NCBI RefSeq assembly: GCF_020685205.1
Contig: NZ_JAJERB010000004.1
Location: 1-64,000 of the forward strand
Direction of reading: 5' to 3'
DNA: 64,000 nt
Source: Hymenobacter translucens
Lineage (GTDB): Bacteria > Bacteroidota > Bacteroidia > Cytophagales > Hymenobacteraceae
Shown here: one piece after another, positions 16,297-24,002 of the stretch
How positions within the stretch are numbered: the first letter of the stretch is position 1
How the letters are laid out: each line of letters begins with the position of its first letter
The notes under the pieces: model-generated
Told to the model about the DNA's origin: nothing
The model's input: only the letters and a program-made list of their open reading frames with translations
Databases searched by the model: none
Program-made: the position numbers and the translations under genes

Positions 16297-17348
16297 GAAG
16301 CGGGGCGCAGACGAGGGTCTGCCAGCTGATAAAGCCAGTCGGTAAGGATATAGGCTGCCAGCCGGATTGTGGCCAGAAGCAGCACGCCAGCCAGCAGCAC
16401 GGGAAAGTCGCGGGCAGCAGCTGCCTCGGCCAGCGCCCGGCCCATTCCCGGTCGGGCAAAAACGGTTTCTACGACCACCGTCCCGGCAACCAGCGCCGGC
16501 AATAGCTCGGCCAGAACCGTCAGAAACGGCAGCCAGGCATTGCGCAGAGCATGTTTTTGCTGGACCCGGGAAGTCGAAAGTCCCTTCGCCCGGGCCGTTG
16601 TAGCGTAGGCCTGACCAAGCTCGTGCTGCAGGGCTGCATCCAGCTGAAGAGCCAGCCCGGGCGTGGTTACCAAGACCAGGCAGGCCAGCGGAAGCGCAAG
16701 ATAGTACAGGTAGGTGCCGAGCTGCTGCCACCAGACCGCTTCCGTAGCAATCCGCCCCTCCCCATACGCCGGAAACCAGGCCAGCACGTCGGGGTTAGCC
16801 AGCAGCAGGAGCAGGAGCAGCGCCACTACGAATAGCGGAAGGATATCCAGGAGGGAAAGAATACTGCGCAGAGCCGCCTGCCAGCGGGGGCGGGTAAACA
16901 CGCCCAGGGCCAGGGCCAGCGTAGTAGCCAGAACCGCAGCGCCAACTGTCAGGGGTAGGGTGTGCCGCAGCGAATCAAGCAGCACGGAGGTAACCGGCTT
17001 ACTGTCGCGGTAAGAAAAGCCGAAGTCGCCCCGGCTTAACTGCTTCACCCAGCTGTGATACTGGTTGGCCGTTCCATGCCACTGCCAGCGGCGGGCAGCG
17101 TTCGGGTTCAGGTAGCTCCGCTCAAGCGTAATATAAAACAGGGGAGCATCAAGTCCGTAGCGGTGCCGCATCCGCTGCTCGGTCGCGCGGCGCTGGCTGG
17201 TCGGGTCGGTAAGGCCGATGGCATCAGCCTCCAAAGAGGGCAGCGGGGGAGCGGCGCCCAAACCCCGGCTCAGCAGAAAGATGAGGGACAGAACCAGCCA
17301 CGCGGTGGGCACCAGTACAACTACGCGCCGCCACAGGTAGATACCCAT
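16293..17348 (-). CDS. Peptide ABC transporter permease (OppB/DppB type)
   Basis: A 351-aa inner-membrane permease with six or so hydrophobic helices. The first is residues about 8-25. The periplasmic loop is long and polar, and the segment GDFGFSYRDSKPVTSVLLDSL is the typical OppB GDxGxS motif. The EAA loop is AYATTARAKGLSTSRVQQKHALRNAWLP, followed by VVVETVFARPGMGRAL. It starts one base after the binding-protein stop codon and overlaps the next permease by four bases, so the three genes form one translationally coupled operon. Confidence 0.92.
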   Translation of the reverse strand: MGIYLWRRVVVLVPTAWLVLSLIFLLSRGLGAAPPLPSLEADAIGLTDPTSQRRATEQRMRHRYGLDAPLFYITLERSYLNPNAARRWQWHGTANQYHSWVKQLSRGDFGFSYRDSKPVTSVLLDSLRHTLPLTVGAAVLATTLALALGVFTRPRWQAALRSILSLLDILPLFVVALLLLLLLANPDVLAWFPAYGEGRIATEAVWWQQLGTYLYYLALPLACLVLVTTPGLALQLDAALQHELGQAYATTARAKGLSTSRVQQKHALRNAWLPFLTVLAELLPALVAGTVVVETVFARPGMGRALAEAAAARDFPVLLAGVLLLATIRLAAYILTDWLYQLADPRLRPAS

Positions 17349-17349
17349 A

Positions 17350-19089
17350 TTAGTGGCTGTCGTCCGGCCGGCTGGTAATAGCCATTACGTTATACCCGGG
17401 CGGCAGCCCGGAAATCTGCAGGTTGGCTAGCCGGCTGGCCGCCACAATCTGGTAGCGGTTAAAGTACAGCACGGTCAGCGGACATTCAGCCTGCAGCAGT
17501 GCCTGAAGCCGGCGCAGCAGCCGGGCCTTGCGCTGCGGGTTCTGCTCGGTAGTAATCGACTTAATCAGCCGGTCGGAATCCGGGGTGCCAAACCGCGTGA
17601 AATTGCCGCTGCCAATGCTTTCCGTGTGCAGAATTGGCGCAAAGTTGTAAACGAAGGGGTTTCCCGTCATGCTCCGTAGATACAGATCATACTCCCCGGC
17701 CCGGAGCCGGCCCGATAGCACCGAAGACTCCGTCGGATGCAGGGTTATCGGAATACCAAGCTGGGCTGCAGCCGCGCGTAATTGTAAGCCAATTGCCTCG
17801 TAGGTGGGCTCGCCGGCCCGGTAGCTTAGTCGCAGGGCCAGCCGCTGCGGGCTCTGACCGGGCCGCTGCCGCTCCCAGCCCGTAGCAGTGCGCTGCCAGC
17901 CGGCGCGTACCAGCAAGCGGCTGGCCTCCGTTGGGTCGAAGGCAAAAGGGCGCAGGCTGTCGTTGTAGAAGGCTTTATTTTCCGGATTGATCAGTCCGAC
18001 GCTCCGATAGGCATGCCCCTGCTGCGTGGCCTGGATAAGCTGGGGGACGTCAAATAGGTGGCTGATGGCCTGGCGGGTAAGTCGGTGTGCCAGCAAGGAG
18101 CTGCGGGTATTAAATCCGGCCACCGTCATGTCGTAGGAAGGAGCCGTGTAAAAGGACAGCTCCGGGTGCCGGGCCGAGTCGGCCTGCAGGCGGCCAAACT
18201 CCCGGGCCGGCATACGCGGGTACAGGTCAACATCTGCCCGCCGCATGGCCAGCAGGGCCGTAGCGTCATCCGGGATAACGTGAAACTCGATTTGCTCGGG
18301 ACGCGCCTGGAGCTGGGGGGCGGTTTGCTGCAGGGCCTGACCCCACCACCGGGGCTTGCGCCGGAATTCCAGCTGCTGCCCGGTTTTCCAGCTCGCCAGA
18401 CGGTAAGGCCCGGAGCCCGGCAGCGCATCCGGGTGTTGCCCGATCTGCGCCGCTTTATAGCGCTGCACGAATGGGGCAACGTCAGGGTAGTGGCGTAGGG
18501 CGAGGCTGTCTTGTTGCAGAGCGGCGAGCGGAACCGCACCCAGCTTGTTCTGCGGGTCGAGATAGTGAGCCGGCAAGATGGGGAAATCACCGGAAGCCAG
18601 CACCAGCTCTGGGGCGGCTCCTTCGCACACCAGCGTAAACCGGCGGGAGTCGAGCGGGTCGGGTTGCAGGGCAGTAATAAACCCAAACTGGGCGCGGACT
18701 TCCTCGTTGGGAAGGTCGGGGCAGTTCATTACCTTGAGGGTAAACTCCACATCCCGCGCCAGAACAGGCTGACCATCGTCCCAGCGGGCAGAGTCGCGCA
18801 GGCGGTAGGTAATCAGCGTCCGGGCGCCCTGGTGCCGAACGCTTGGCATGGACTCAGCCAGCAGGGGAACAAAGCGCTGCTGTTCGTAGTCGACCGTTAG
18901 CAGGCTTTGGTAGAGCAGGTTTACGCCCTGTCGGGCATTTTCATTAGGCTGAGTGAGCGGGTCAAGCGTTTCGGGGTCCCGAATCCAGCGTACCCGAAGG
19001 GGAAGCTCCCGGCTGGCCGGGGAAGAGCTGCACGAACTTGCTTCCGCAAAAACAACCAGCAAAAAAAGGCTTGTAAAGAGTCGAATCAT
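17350..19089 (-). CDS. Peptide ABC transporter substrate-binding lipoprotein (SBP family 5)
   Basis: A 579-aa extracytoplasmic solute-binding protein of the OppA/DppA family. It begins with a lipoprotein signal (hydrophobic residues 4-15, lipidated Cys20 in ASSC). Family markers are DPETLDPLTQPNENARQGVNLLYQSLL at the start of the mature part, the TYRLRDSARWDDGQPVLARDVEFTL motif, and the GSGPYRLASW strand near residue 220. The family delivers oligopeptides or other ligands (nickel, sugars) to the permeases. It is the first gene of a binding protein - OppB - OppC operon. The ligand cannot be read from the sequence. Confidence 0.93.
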   Translation of the reverse strand: MIRLFTSLFLLVVFAEASSCSSSPASRELPLRVRWIRDPETLDPLTQPNENARQGVNLLYQSLLTVDYEQQRFVPLLAESMPSVRHQGARTLITYRLRDSARWDDGQPVLARDVEFTLKVMNCPDLPNEEVRAQFGFITALQPDPLDSRRFTLVCEGAAPELVLASGDFPILPAHYLDPQNKLGAVPLAALQQDSLALRHYPDVAPFVQRYKAAQIGQHPDALPGSGPYRLASWKTGQQLEFRRKPRWWGQALQQTAPQLQARPEQIEFHVIPDDATALLAMRRADVDLYPRMPAREFGRLQADSARHPELSFYTAPSYDMTVAGFNTRSSLLAHRLTRQAISHLFDVPQLIQATQQGHAYRSVGLINPENKAFYNDSLRPFAFDPTEASRLLVRAGWQRTATGWERQRPGQSPQRLALRLSYRAGEPTYEAIGLQLRAAAAQLGIPITLHPTESSVLSGRLRAGEYDLYLRSMTGNPFVYNFAPILHTESIGSGNFTRFGTPDSDRLIKSITTEQNPQRKARLLRRLQALLQAECPLTVLYFNRYQIVAASRLANLQISGLPPGYNVMAITSRPDDSH

Positions 19090-19160
19090 AGGCTCGGGAG
19101 GCTGCGGAGGCCGGGCAAGTTAGCCAAGATTCATTTTCGCTGGCTTAGCTACAGGTAGGG

Positions 19161-19322
19161 CTAGCCCCGGTCACCCCAACCAGTGTTACCGCTGTCGGTT
19201 GGCGGAGTCGTTGGGGGGACAACGATAGGGGGGGTATCACCATCAATCTGACTGGGGGACGTAGTCGGCGACCCTGTCAGCGTGGCAATCTGGAGAATAA
19301 TGATGGTTAGGAGCTCGAACAT
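19161..19322 (-). CDS. Small Pro/Thr-rich membrane-anchored peptide (53 aa)
   Basis: A 53-aa open frame starting with ATG at 19322. Residues 2-16 (FELLTIIILQIATLT) form one hydrophobic segment that could be a membrane anchor. The rest is a polar, extended tail rich in Pro, Thr, Ser, Asp and Gly (such as PPIVVPPTTPPTDSG) ending GWGDRG. Evidence for it is the composition and an exact -7 box, TAGCTTTG, at 19391-19398. No family is recognised. It precedes the importer operon on the same strand with 71 bp between, so it may be co-transcribed. Confidence 0.55.
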   Translation of the reverse strand: MFELLTIIILQIATLTGSPTTSPSQIDGDTPPIVVPPTTPPTDSGNTGWGDRG

Positions 19323-19390
19323 GATGCAGTGGTGGAGGTCAGGTGATTGAACTACACAAAGTTGCGGTTAGTGCTCCCGGGCAGAAAGGA

Positions 19391-19398
19391 CAAAGCTA
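19391..19398 (-). promoter_or_regulatory. -7 box for the 53-aa peptide gene (TAGCTTTG)
   Basis: An exact TAnnTTTG match on the minus strand, 69 bases before the ATG. The -33 box is not clear. Confidence 0.5.
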
Positions 19399-19448
19399 CC
19401 CAAAAAAAGACAAGGACTTAACTTGTAAATATTTATAACTTATAAAGA

Positions 19449-19462
19449 TATTTTTATAAAAA
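19449..19462. repeat. 14-bp AT-rich direct repeat, left copy
   Basis: TATTTTTATAAAAA here is identical to 21715-21728. The two copies bracket the 509-aa helical-repeat gene and the 123-aa secreted-protein gene. Low complexity makes chance identity possible. Confidence 0.5.
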
Positions 19463-19684
19463 CCAAACAGGCTGGTTCACAAAGGGGTTAGTATGAATTT
19501 ATATCTATGAAATATGTGTACAATTGTGACATTAAATAAAGTATTAAGGTGTAACCGTCCAGTTTGCAAAGAACTATAGTCGTGCAGCGCCTAACAAGGA
19601 AGAAATTCCTTTTTGGGTGACATCGATTTTAGCGCTTGTATTGCCTCTATTACTAGTTATAAAGCAGGATTTGCGTAGTTTGAT

Positions 19685-21214
19685 ATGGAAGAACTGAGAA
19701 ATTTAGCTCGAATTGTGACAGGGCGCCGCTTACAGACTCTCCCCCTGGTTGACTTTAATATAAAGGCCGCCAACAAGGAGCTGCAGCTGCTGAACCTGCT
19801 TAAGGAAGACGACACCAGCACCCAAAACCAGATCAGCAAACAGCTTTACAACAAGAAGCAGGGCGACAGTGTCGCGTTCCGGAAGCTGAAGTCGCGGGTC
19901 GAGCATAAGCTCCTTAACCACCTGTACTTTCTAGACCATACCGACCCCCGGCACAGCGTGTCGCGGCGCTTCGAGCTCCAGTGCCTGGAATTGTTTCACC
20001 AGAGCAGCGTGCTGCAGTGGGAAAGTGAATATTCCCTGGCCGAGCGGCTGCTGCGCAAATGCCTGCGCCTGGCCCAGGAAGGCGAGTTTACCCGCTATAT
20101 CGTGCTGGCTTTAAACGAGCTGCGGGACCTGTACGCCGAGAAGCGGGAGCCGGCCCGTTACCGCGCCACCATGGAACAGCTCAAGCACTACCGGCAGGTG
20201 CAGGAGTGGGAGGAAGAAGCCTCGCAATTGTACTGGGACACCAAGATGATTATGATCCGGTCGGTAAAGCTGCGCTCAACCCTGCTCGACGATCTGCCCG
20301 GGTACATTCAGAAGCTGCAGCACCTGCACGAAAAGGCCCGGACCTTTTCAACCTTCTACTATCACTACCGGATGCAAATAACCCGGGAGGAGATGGTCGG
20401 CAACTTCGACGAGATTATCCGCATTACCAGCGCGGTTGAAGAGCAACTGGCGGCGGGGAAGATCAACAAAAAGCGGTTTGACAGCCGTTACAACAAGTTC
20501 ATGAACATTTACGCCCTGCTCCGGAACCGGCAGGCGCAGAAAGGGCTGGAACTGGCCGAAGGATACTTCAAGGACTTTCACCCTTCATCGGGCAACTGGT
20601 TTTACTTCCTGGAGCATTACCTGCTGCTGGCTTTGCACGCGGGGCAGTATTCGCAGGCCCACGAATTGATGCGCCTGGCCCACAAGAACACCTACTACTC
20701 CAAGCAGCGCGTGGCGGCTCTGCAGCGCTGGGACCTGTACGAAGCCTATCTGCATTTTATCTCGCCCGAAGCTTCGTCGCTGCGCCTGATGCACTTTGCC
20801 CAGTTCGTGCAGACCGTCCCGGACTATAGCCGCGACAAGCAGGGCTACAACGTGGCCATCCTGATTCTACAGTTTCTGTATTATCTGCGTCGCAACGACG
20901 AGGAAGCCCTGCTGATGCGTCTGGAAAGCCTGCGCAAGTACGAGCAACGGTGGCTGCGCGACCCGGCTACGCTGCGGAGTCAGCTGTTTTTGCGGCTGCT
21001 GGTGCTTACGGTGAAGGAAAATTTCCGGGCCGAGGTCTGCGAGAAAAAGGGCCAAACGTTACTCGCCCGGTTGCAGGGAGCCCCACAACCGGGCGAGGCG
21101 TATGCCGAGACCGAGATTATTCCGTATGAAGATCTGTGGGCTCTCACCCTAACAATCCTGCGTAATCATACAGCCGAGCCGGCTGGTGCTAGAAATAAGC
21201 TTAACGGAGAGTAA
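19685..21214 (+). CDS. Helical-repeat protein of a Bacteroidota-specific family, unknown function
   Basis: A 509-aa, probably cytosolic protein made almost wholly of amphipathic helices, without signal peptide or membrane segment. The N-terminus (MEELRNLARIVTGRRL, then KLKSRVEHKLLNHLYFLD near residues 63-80) resembles a family of uncharacterised proteins common in Cytophagales, with a degenerate TPR-like superhelix filling the rest. It is rich in Leu, Arg, Tyr and His. TPR-like proteins usually act as protein-binding scaffolds; nothing more specific can be said. It stands alone, convergent with the secreted-protein gene (14 bp apart), and lies between AT-rich flanks that share a 14-bp repeat. 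Confidence 0.88.
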   Translation: MEELRNLARIVTGRRLQTLPLVDFNIKAANKELQLLNLLKEDDTSTQNQISKQLYNKKQGDSVAFRKLKSRVEHKLLNHLYFLDHTDPRHSVSRRFELQCLELFHQSSVLQWESEYSLAERLLRKCLRLAQEGEFTRYIVLALNELRDLYAEKREPARYRATMEQLKHYRQVQEWEEEASQLYWDTKMIMIRSVKLRSTLLDDLPGYIQKLQHLHEKARTFSTFYYHYRMQITREEMVGNFDEIIRITSAVEEQLAAGKINKKRFDSRYNKFMNIYALLRNRQAQKGLELAEGYFKDFHPSSGNWFYFLEHYLLLALHAGQYSQAHELMRLAHKNTYYSKQRVAALQRWDLYEAYLHFISPEASSLRLMHFAQFVQTVPDYSRDKQGYNVAILILQFLYYLRRNDEEALLMRLESLRKYEQRWLRDPATLRSQLFLRLLVLTVKENFRAEVCEKKGQTLLARLQGAPQPGEAYAETEIIPYEDLWALTLTILRNHTAEPAGARNKLNGE

Positions 21215-21228
21215 CGTACCGATATAGA

Positions 21229-21600
21229 TTAGGGACGGGCGGCCTGGGCACCGGGCGTGGAGGCGGGAGCAACGCCGGCAATGGTCATGTAGCGCTGAAA
21301 CTGGACCTCGGTGAGGACCGTCTTGAGCTTCTCCGTGTATTCTTCTTGTACGACGCGCAGCTTGTCCTGCTGCATTTTTGGATCATCACTGTACATGGTG
21401 GCAATTTCCTGTTCCTGCACCAGGCGCTCGTAAGTGAAGCGGCGAACCTGCGCCGTACGGGCATCATCAAGCGAAATCTGCGAAGCCAGCTTACGAGTGG
21501 CCTCGGTGGCCTGGGCGCGCAGGTCACCGGCGAAGGAGGGGACGGCCTGCAGCGTCTGGAAGCTAACGGCCAGCATTACGAGGAGTACGAGCTTTTTCAT
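21229..21600 (-). CDS. Small secreted helical protein, unknown function
   Basis: A 123-aa protein with a signal peptide (MKKLVLLVMLAVSFQTLQA). The mature part is helical and charged: DDARTAQVRRFTYERLVQEQEIATMYSDDP, then KLRVVQEEYTEKLKTVLTEVQFQRYM. This pattern resembles small periplasmic helical proteins of the Spy/CpxP kind, including a C-terminal L-T-E-x-Q-x-x-x-Y motif, but assignment to that family is only a guess. The start is the Met of the signal peptide rather than one 14 codons upstream. Confidence 0.8.
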   Translation of the reverse strand: MKKLVLLVMLAVSFQTLQAVPSFAGDLRAQATEATRKLASQISLDDARTAQVRRFTYERLVQEQEIATMYSDDPKMQQDKLRVVQEEYTEKLKTVLTEVQFQRYMTIAGVAPASTPGAQAARP

Positions 21601-21714
21601 AGCGAAGAAGATTGATTGGGTTATTGTGTTTCGATGAGGCAAATAAAGCTATTAATTATTAGACTAGTTCAATTCCGATAAAAATTATTTTCTTAATAAA
21701 AGAACCATTATAAT

Positions 21715-21728
21715 TATTTTTATAAAAA
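21715..21728. repeat. 14-bp AT-rich direct repeat, right copy
   Basis: TATTTTTATAAAAA, identical to 19449-19462, about 2.27 kb away and on the other side of the two-gene block. Confidence 0.5.
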
Positions 21729-21760
21729 TGTAAGCACATCAATATGAATCATTGAAACAG

Positions 21761-21808
21761 ATAAACCCCAGCTTACCAAGATGTAAATTCTTGACAAACT
21801 GGGGTTTA
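21761..21808 (-). terminator. Two-stem hairpin after the PorE-like gene
   Basis: ATAAACCCCAG (21761-21771) pairs with CTGGGGTTTAT (21799-21809), and inside it CAAGA pairs with TCTTG around a seven-base loop. The compound stem lies about 75 bp past the stop codon of the minus-strand gene and is followed by AT-rich sequence, though not by a clean U-tract. It is a possible terminator or 3' stabiliser. Confidence 0.55.
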
Positions 21809-21882
21809 TGTAGAAATGAGGCGCCGATTTGCTACAATAGCGCTTGCATCGGTGAAACAGGGTGTAACTGGACTACACCGGT

Positions 21883-23931
21883 CTACTTGCCGGTCACTTT
21901 AAATTCTGTTCTACGGTTCAGCTGCCGTCCTCCTTTCGTAGAGTTGGGGGCTACAGGCTGCGTATCGCCGTAGCCAGCGAAGGAAAGCCGGCCCTGGGCG
22001 ACACCTTTCTGGAGTAGATAGTCGACGACGGCCTTGGCCCGGCGCTGGGAGAGGTCCTTGTTGTAGGCGGACTGGCCCACGTTGTCGGTGTGGCCGGAGA
22101 TTTCCAGCCGGAGGTTGGGTGTTTCCGCCAGTAGCTTCTGCAGCCGCTCGAGCTCGGCCGTGCTTTCCTTGCGCAGCGTAGCCTTGTCGAAGTCAAAGAA
22201 AATATTGTTGAGTACCACCTTGACGCCCACATCCAGCTTTTTTAGGGCAATGTCCTTCGTGACCTGAGCATAGGCTGCCCCCTCGGGCAGGTCGAAGTTC
22301 TCGGAGTGAAACAGGTAGCCCTCCTGCCGCACCACGATGCCGTAGTTGATGCCCGAGGGCAACGACACCAAATAGCGACCCGACTGGGCATTGGATCGGA
22401 AAGACGCAATAATGGCATTGCGGGAGTTGTCGACCACGTCGATAGTGGCTTCCAGGGGCTGCTTGGAGGCTTCGTCGGTGACCACGCCTTTCAGGATAGT
22501 AACCTGAGCCGTGGCAATGGCGACGGGCGGAGCCAGCAGCGTTTCCTTTACCGGCTGGGCGCGGGAAGCCAGAAGTTGATCTTCCTGGGAAAGCAGCGGC
22601 TGTTTCTCCGGACCAAGAAACGTTACCTGGTAGATGTCCTTGCTGCCTTCGCCGGCGTCGCGGAACGAGGAATAGTAGCCGTGCCGACCCGAGGCCGATA
22701 TTACAAAGAACACGTCATCGTCGGGAGTGTTGATCGGCCAGCCCAGGTTCTCGGGCACGCTCCAGCGGCCGTTCTCGAACACTGACTTAAAGATGTCGTA
22801 GCCCCCCATGGAGTTGTGGCCTTCAGAACTGAAGTACATGGTTTTGCCGTCGGGGTGCATGAACACGCCTTCCTCGCCGTAGGGCGTATTGATAACGGAG
22901 CCCAGGTTTTGTGCCTTGCCCTTGCCTTCAATCTCAATGCGGTAGATGTCCCGGCCCCCGAGCCCGTCTTCCTTTTTGTCGCTTACGAAAAACAGGAAGC
23001 GCCCATCCGGCGAGTACGAGGCCGACGACTCGTGGGCGTTGCTGTTGATGCGGGAGCCCAGCTTTTGCGGCTTGCCCCACTTGGCCCCGCGCAGCTCAGC
23101 CTGGTTCAGGTCACCCCCATTGTCTTCCACGTACACGAGCATGCGCTGTCCGTCGGGCGAGAGGCCCACGGTAGCATCGTGGCCTTCGGTATTGATTGGA
23201 GCACCCAGGTTGGTCGCCGGGTTCCAGCCGCGGGCGGAGCGGGTGCTTTGGTAGACATCTTCAAAAAAGCCACCTGTTTGAGGGTCCGACAGGCCTCCGC
23301 TGGAGTTGTCGCGGCGGGAGGTAAACAGAATAACGGATTCATCCGCCGTAATAACCGGGCTGTACTCGGGGTAGGGCGAGTTGATGGTGGCGCCAATATT
23401 ATCGATAAACACCCGCACCGGCTTTTGCATAAGCTTACGGCCGTTTTCGCACTCGTGTATCTTCTTGGTGATGTCGCCCTGGTCGTAGCCGGCTGCTTTG
23501 CCGGCAGAAGGCTGAGCGGCCTTGTACTCGGCAATGGCCTCGTCCCACTTGGCATTCAGATGCAGACCGTCGGCCAGCAGGTAGTGAATGCGCGGGTCCC
23601 CGGTAGGATTCAGCTGGTAGGCTTTCTGCAGGTAGGGCAGGGCCCGGCTCTTGTACTCCGAGTGCAGGTAGCTGTCGCCAATGCGCAGGTTGAGGCGGAA
23701 GTTGTCGGGGTTAAACTTCTGGGCCACCAGGTAGTGCTGCAACGCTACCTCGTAGCGGCCCGGGTCCGACTCGTAGGCTTCGTCACCGAGCTTGAGCTCC
23801 CGTTGGGCATTCTTAAGTCCTTCTTTGTCGCTGCCAAAACGGTCCTTGCTGAACTCCACGCTCTGGGCGTGGACGGCCGCTGCCAGCAGCAGGGCCCCAC
23901 AGGTAGAAAGAAATCGGAAAGCTAAACGCAT
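21883..23931 (-). CDS. PorE-like OmpA-family protein (TPR, PD40 propeller, CarboxypepD-reg, OmpA)
   Basis: A 682-aa exported protein with a signal peptide ending near VHAQS (residue 24). Domains in order: a TPR-like region (about residues 35-145); a WD40/PD40 beta-propeller (about 185-435) with repeats such as ADESVILFTSRRD, LSPDGQRMLVY and YSPDGRFLFFVSDK; a carboxypeptidase-regulatory-like domain (about 475-560); and a C-terminal OmpA peptidoglycan-binding domain (FFDFDKATL, then ISGHTDNVGQSAYNKDLSQRRA). This order equals that of PorE, a periplasmic T9SS component that links the machine to peptidoglycan. PorE itself is a lipoprotein; this protein lacks a lipobox. It lies 71 bp after a TPR-protein gene on the same strand. 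Confidence 0.92.
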   Translation of the reverse strand: MRLAFRFLSTCGALLLAAAVHAQSVEFSKDRFGSDKEGLKNAQRELKLGDEAYESDPGRYEVALQHYLVAQKFNPDNFRLNLRIGDSYLHSEYKSRALPYLQKAYQLNPTGDPRIHYLLADGLHLNAKWDEAIAEYKAAQPSAGKAAGYDQGDITKKIHECENGRKLMQKPVRVFIDNIGATINSPYPEYSPVITADESVILFTSRRDNSSGGLSDPQTGGFFEDVYQSTRSARGWNPATNLGAPINTEGHDATVGLSPDGQRMLVYVEDNGGDLNQAELRGAKWGKPQKLGSRINSNAHESSASYSPDGRFLFFVSDKKEDGLGGRDIYRIEIEGKGKAQNLGSVINTPYGEEGVFMHPDGKTMYFSSEGHNSMGGYDIFKSVFENGRWSVPENLGWPINTPDDDVFFVISASGRHGYYSSFRDAGEGSKDIYQVTFLGPEKQPLLSQEDQLLASRAQPVKETLLAPPVAIATAQVTILKGVVTDEASKQPLEATIDVVDNSRNAIIASFRSNAQSGRYLVSLPSGINYGIVVRQEGYLFHSENFDLPEGAAYAQVTKDIALKKLDVGVKVVLNNIFFDFDKATLRKESTAELERLQKLLAETPNLRLEISGHTDNVGQSAYNKDLSQRRAKAVVDYLLQKGVAQGRLSFAGYGDTQPVAPNSTKGGRQLNRRTEFKVTGK

Positions 23932-24002
23932 AGATAAGGGAAAAGCGCAGGTAGGATCAAAAAAGAAAAAGCTGACGACAGGATCAGGAAAGACTTACCG
24001 GG

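Larger units (their letters stand above)
19323..19684. other. AT-rich intergenic region with two divergent starts
   Basis: About 360 bases without a gene. The left part holds the -7 box for the 53-aa peptide. From about 19430 to 19560 the sequence is strongly AT-rich, including TATTTTTATAAAAA at 19449-19462, which recurs at 21715-21728. The region must also hold the promoter of the 509-aa gene, but no exact TAnnTTTG was found; TAGTTTG near 19676 is one base short and only a few bases from the ATG. Confidence 0.5.
21601..21882. other. AT-rich intergenic region
   Basis: A gene-free stretch of about 280 bases. The part from 21640 to 21735 is very AT-rich and includes the right copy of the 14-bp repeat (21715-21728). 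The right part carries the hairpin at 21761-21808, downstream of the PorE-like gene. No small open frame with convincing composition was seen. Confidence 0.5.
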
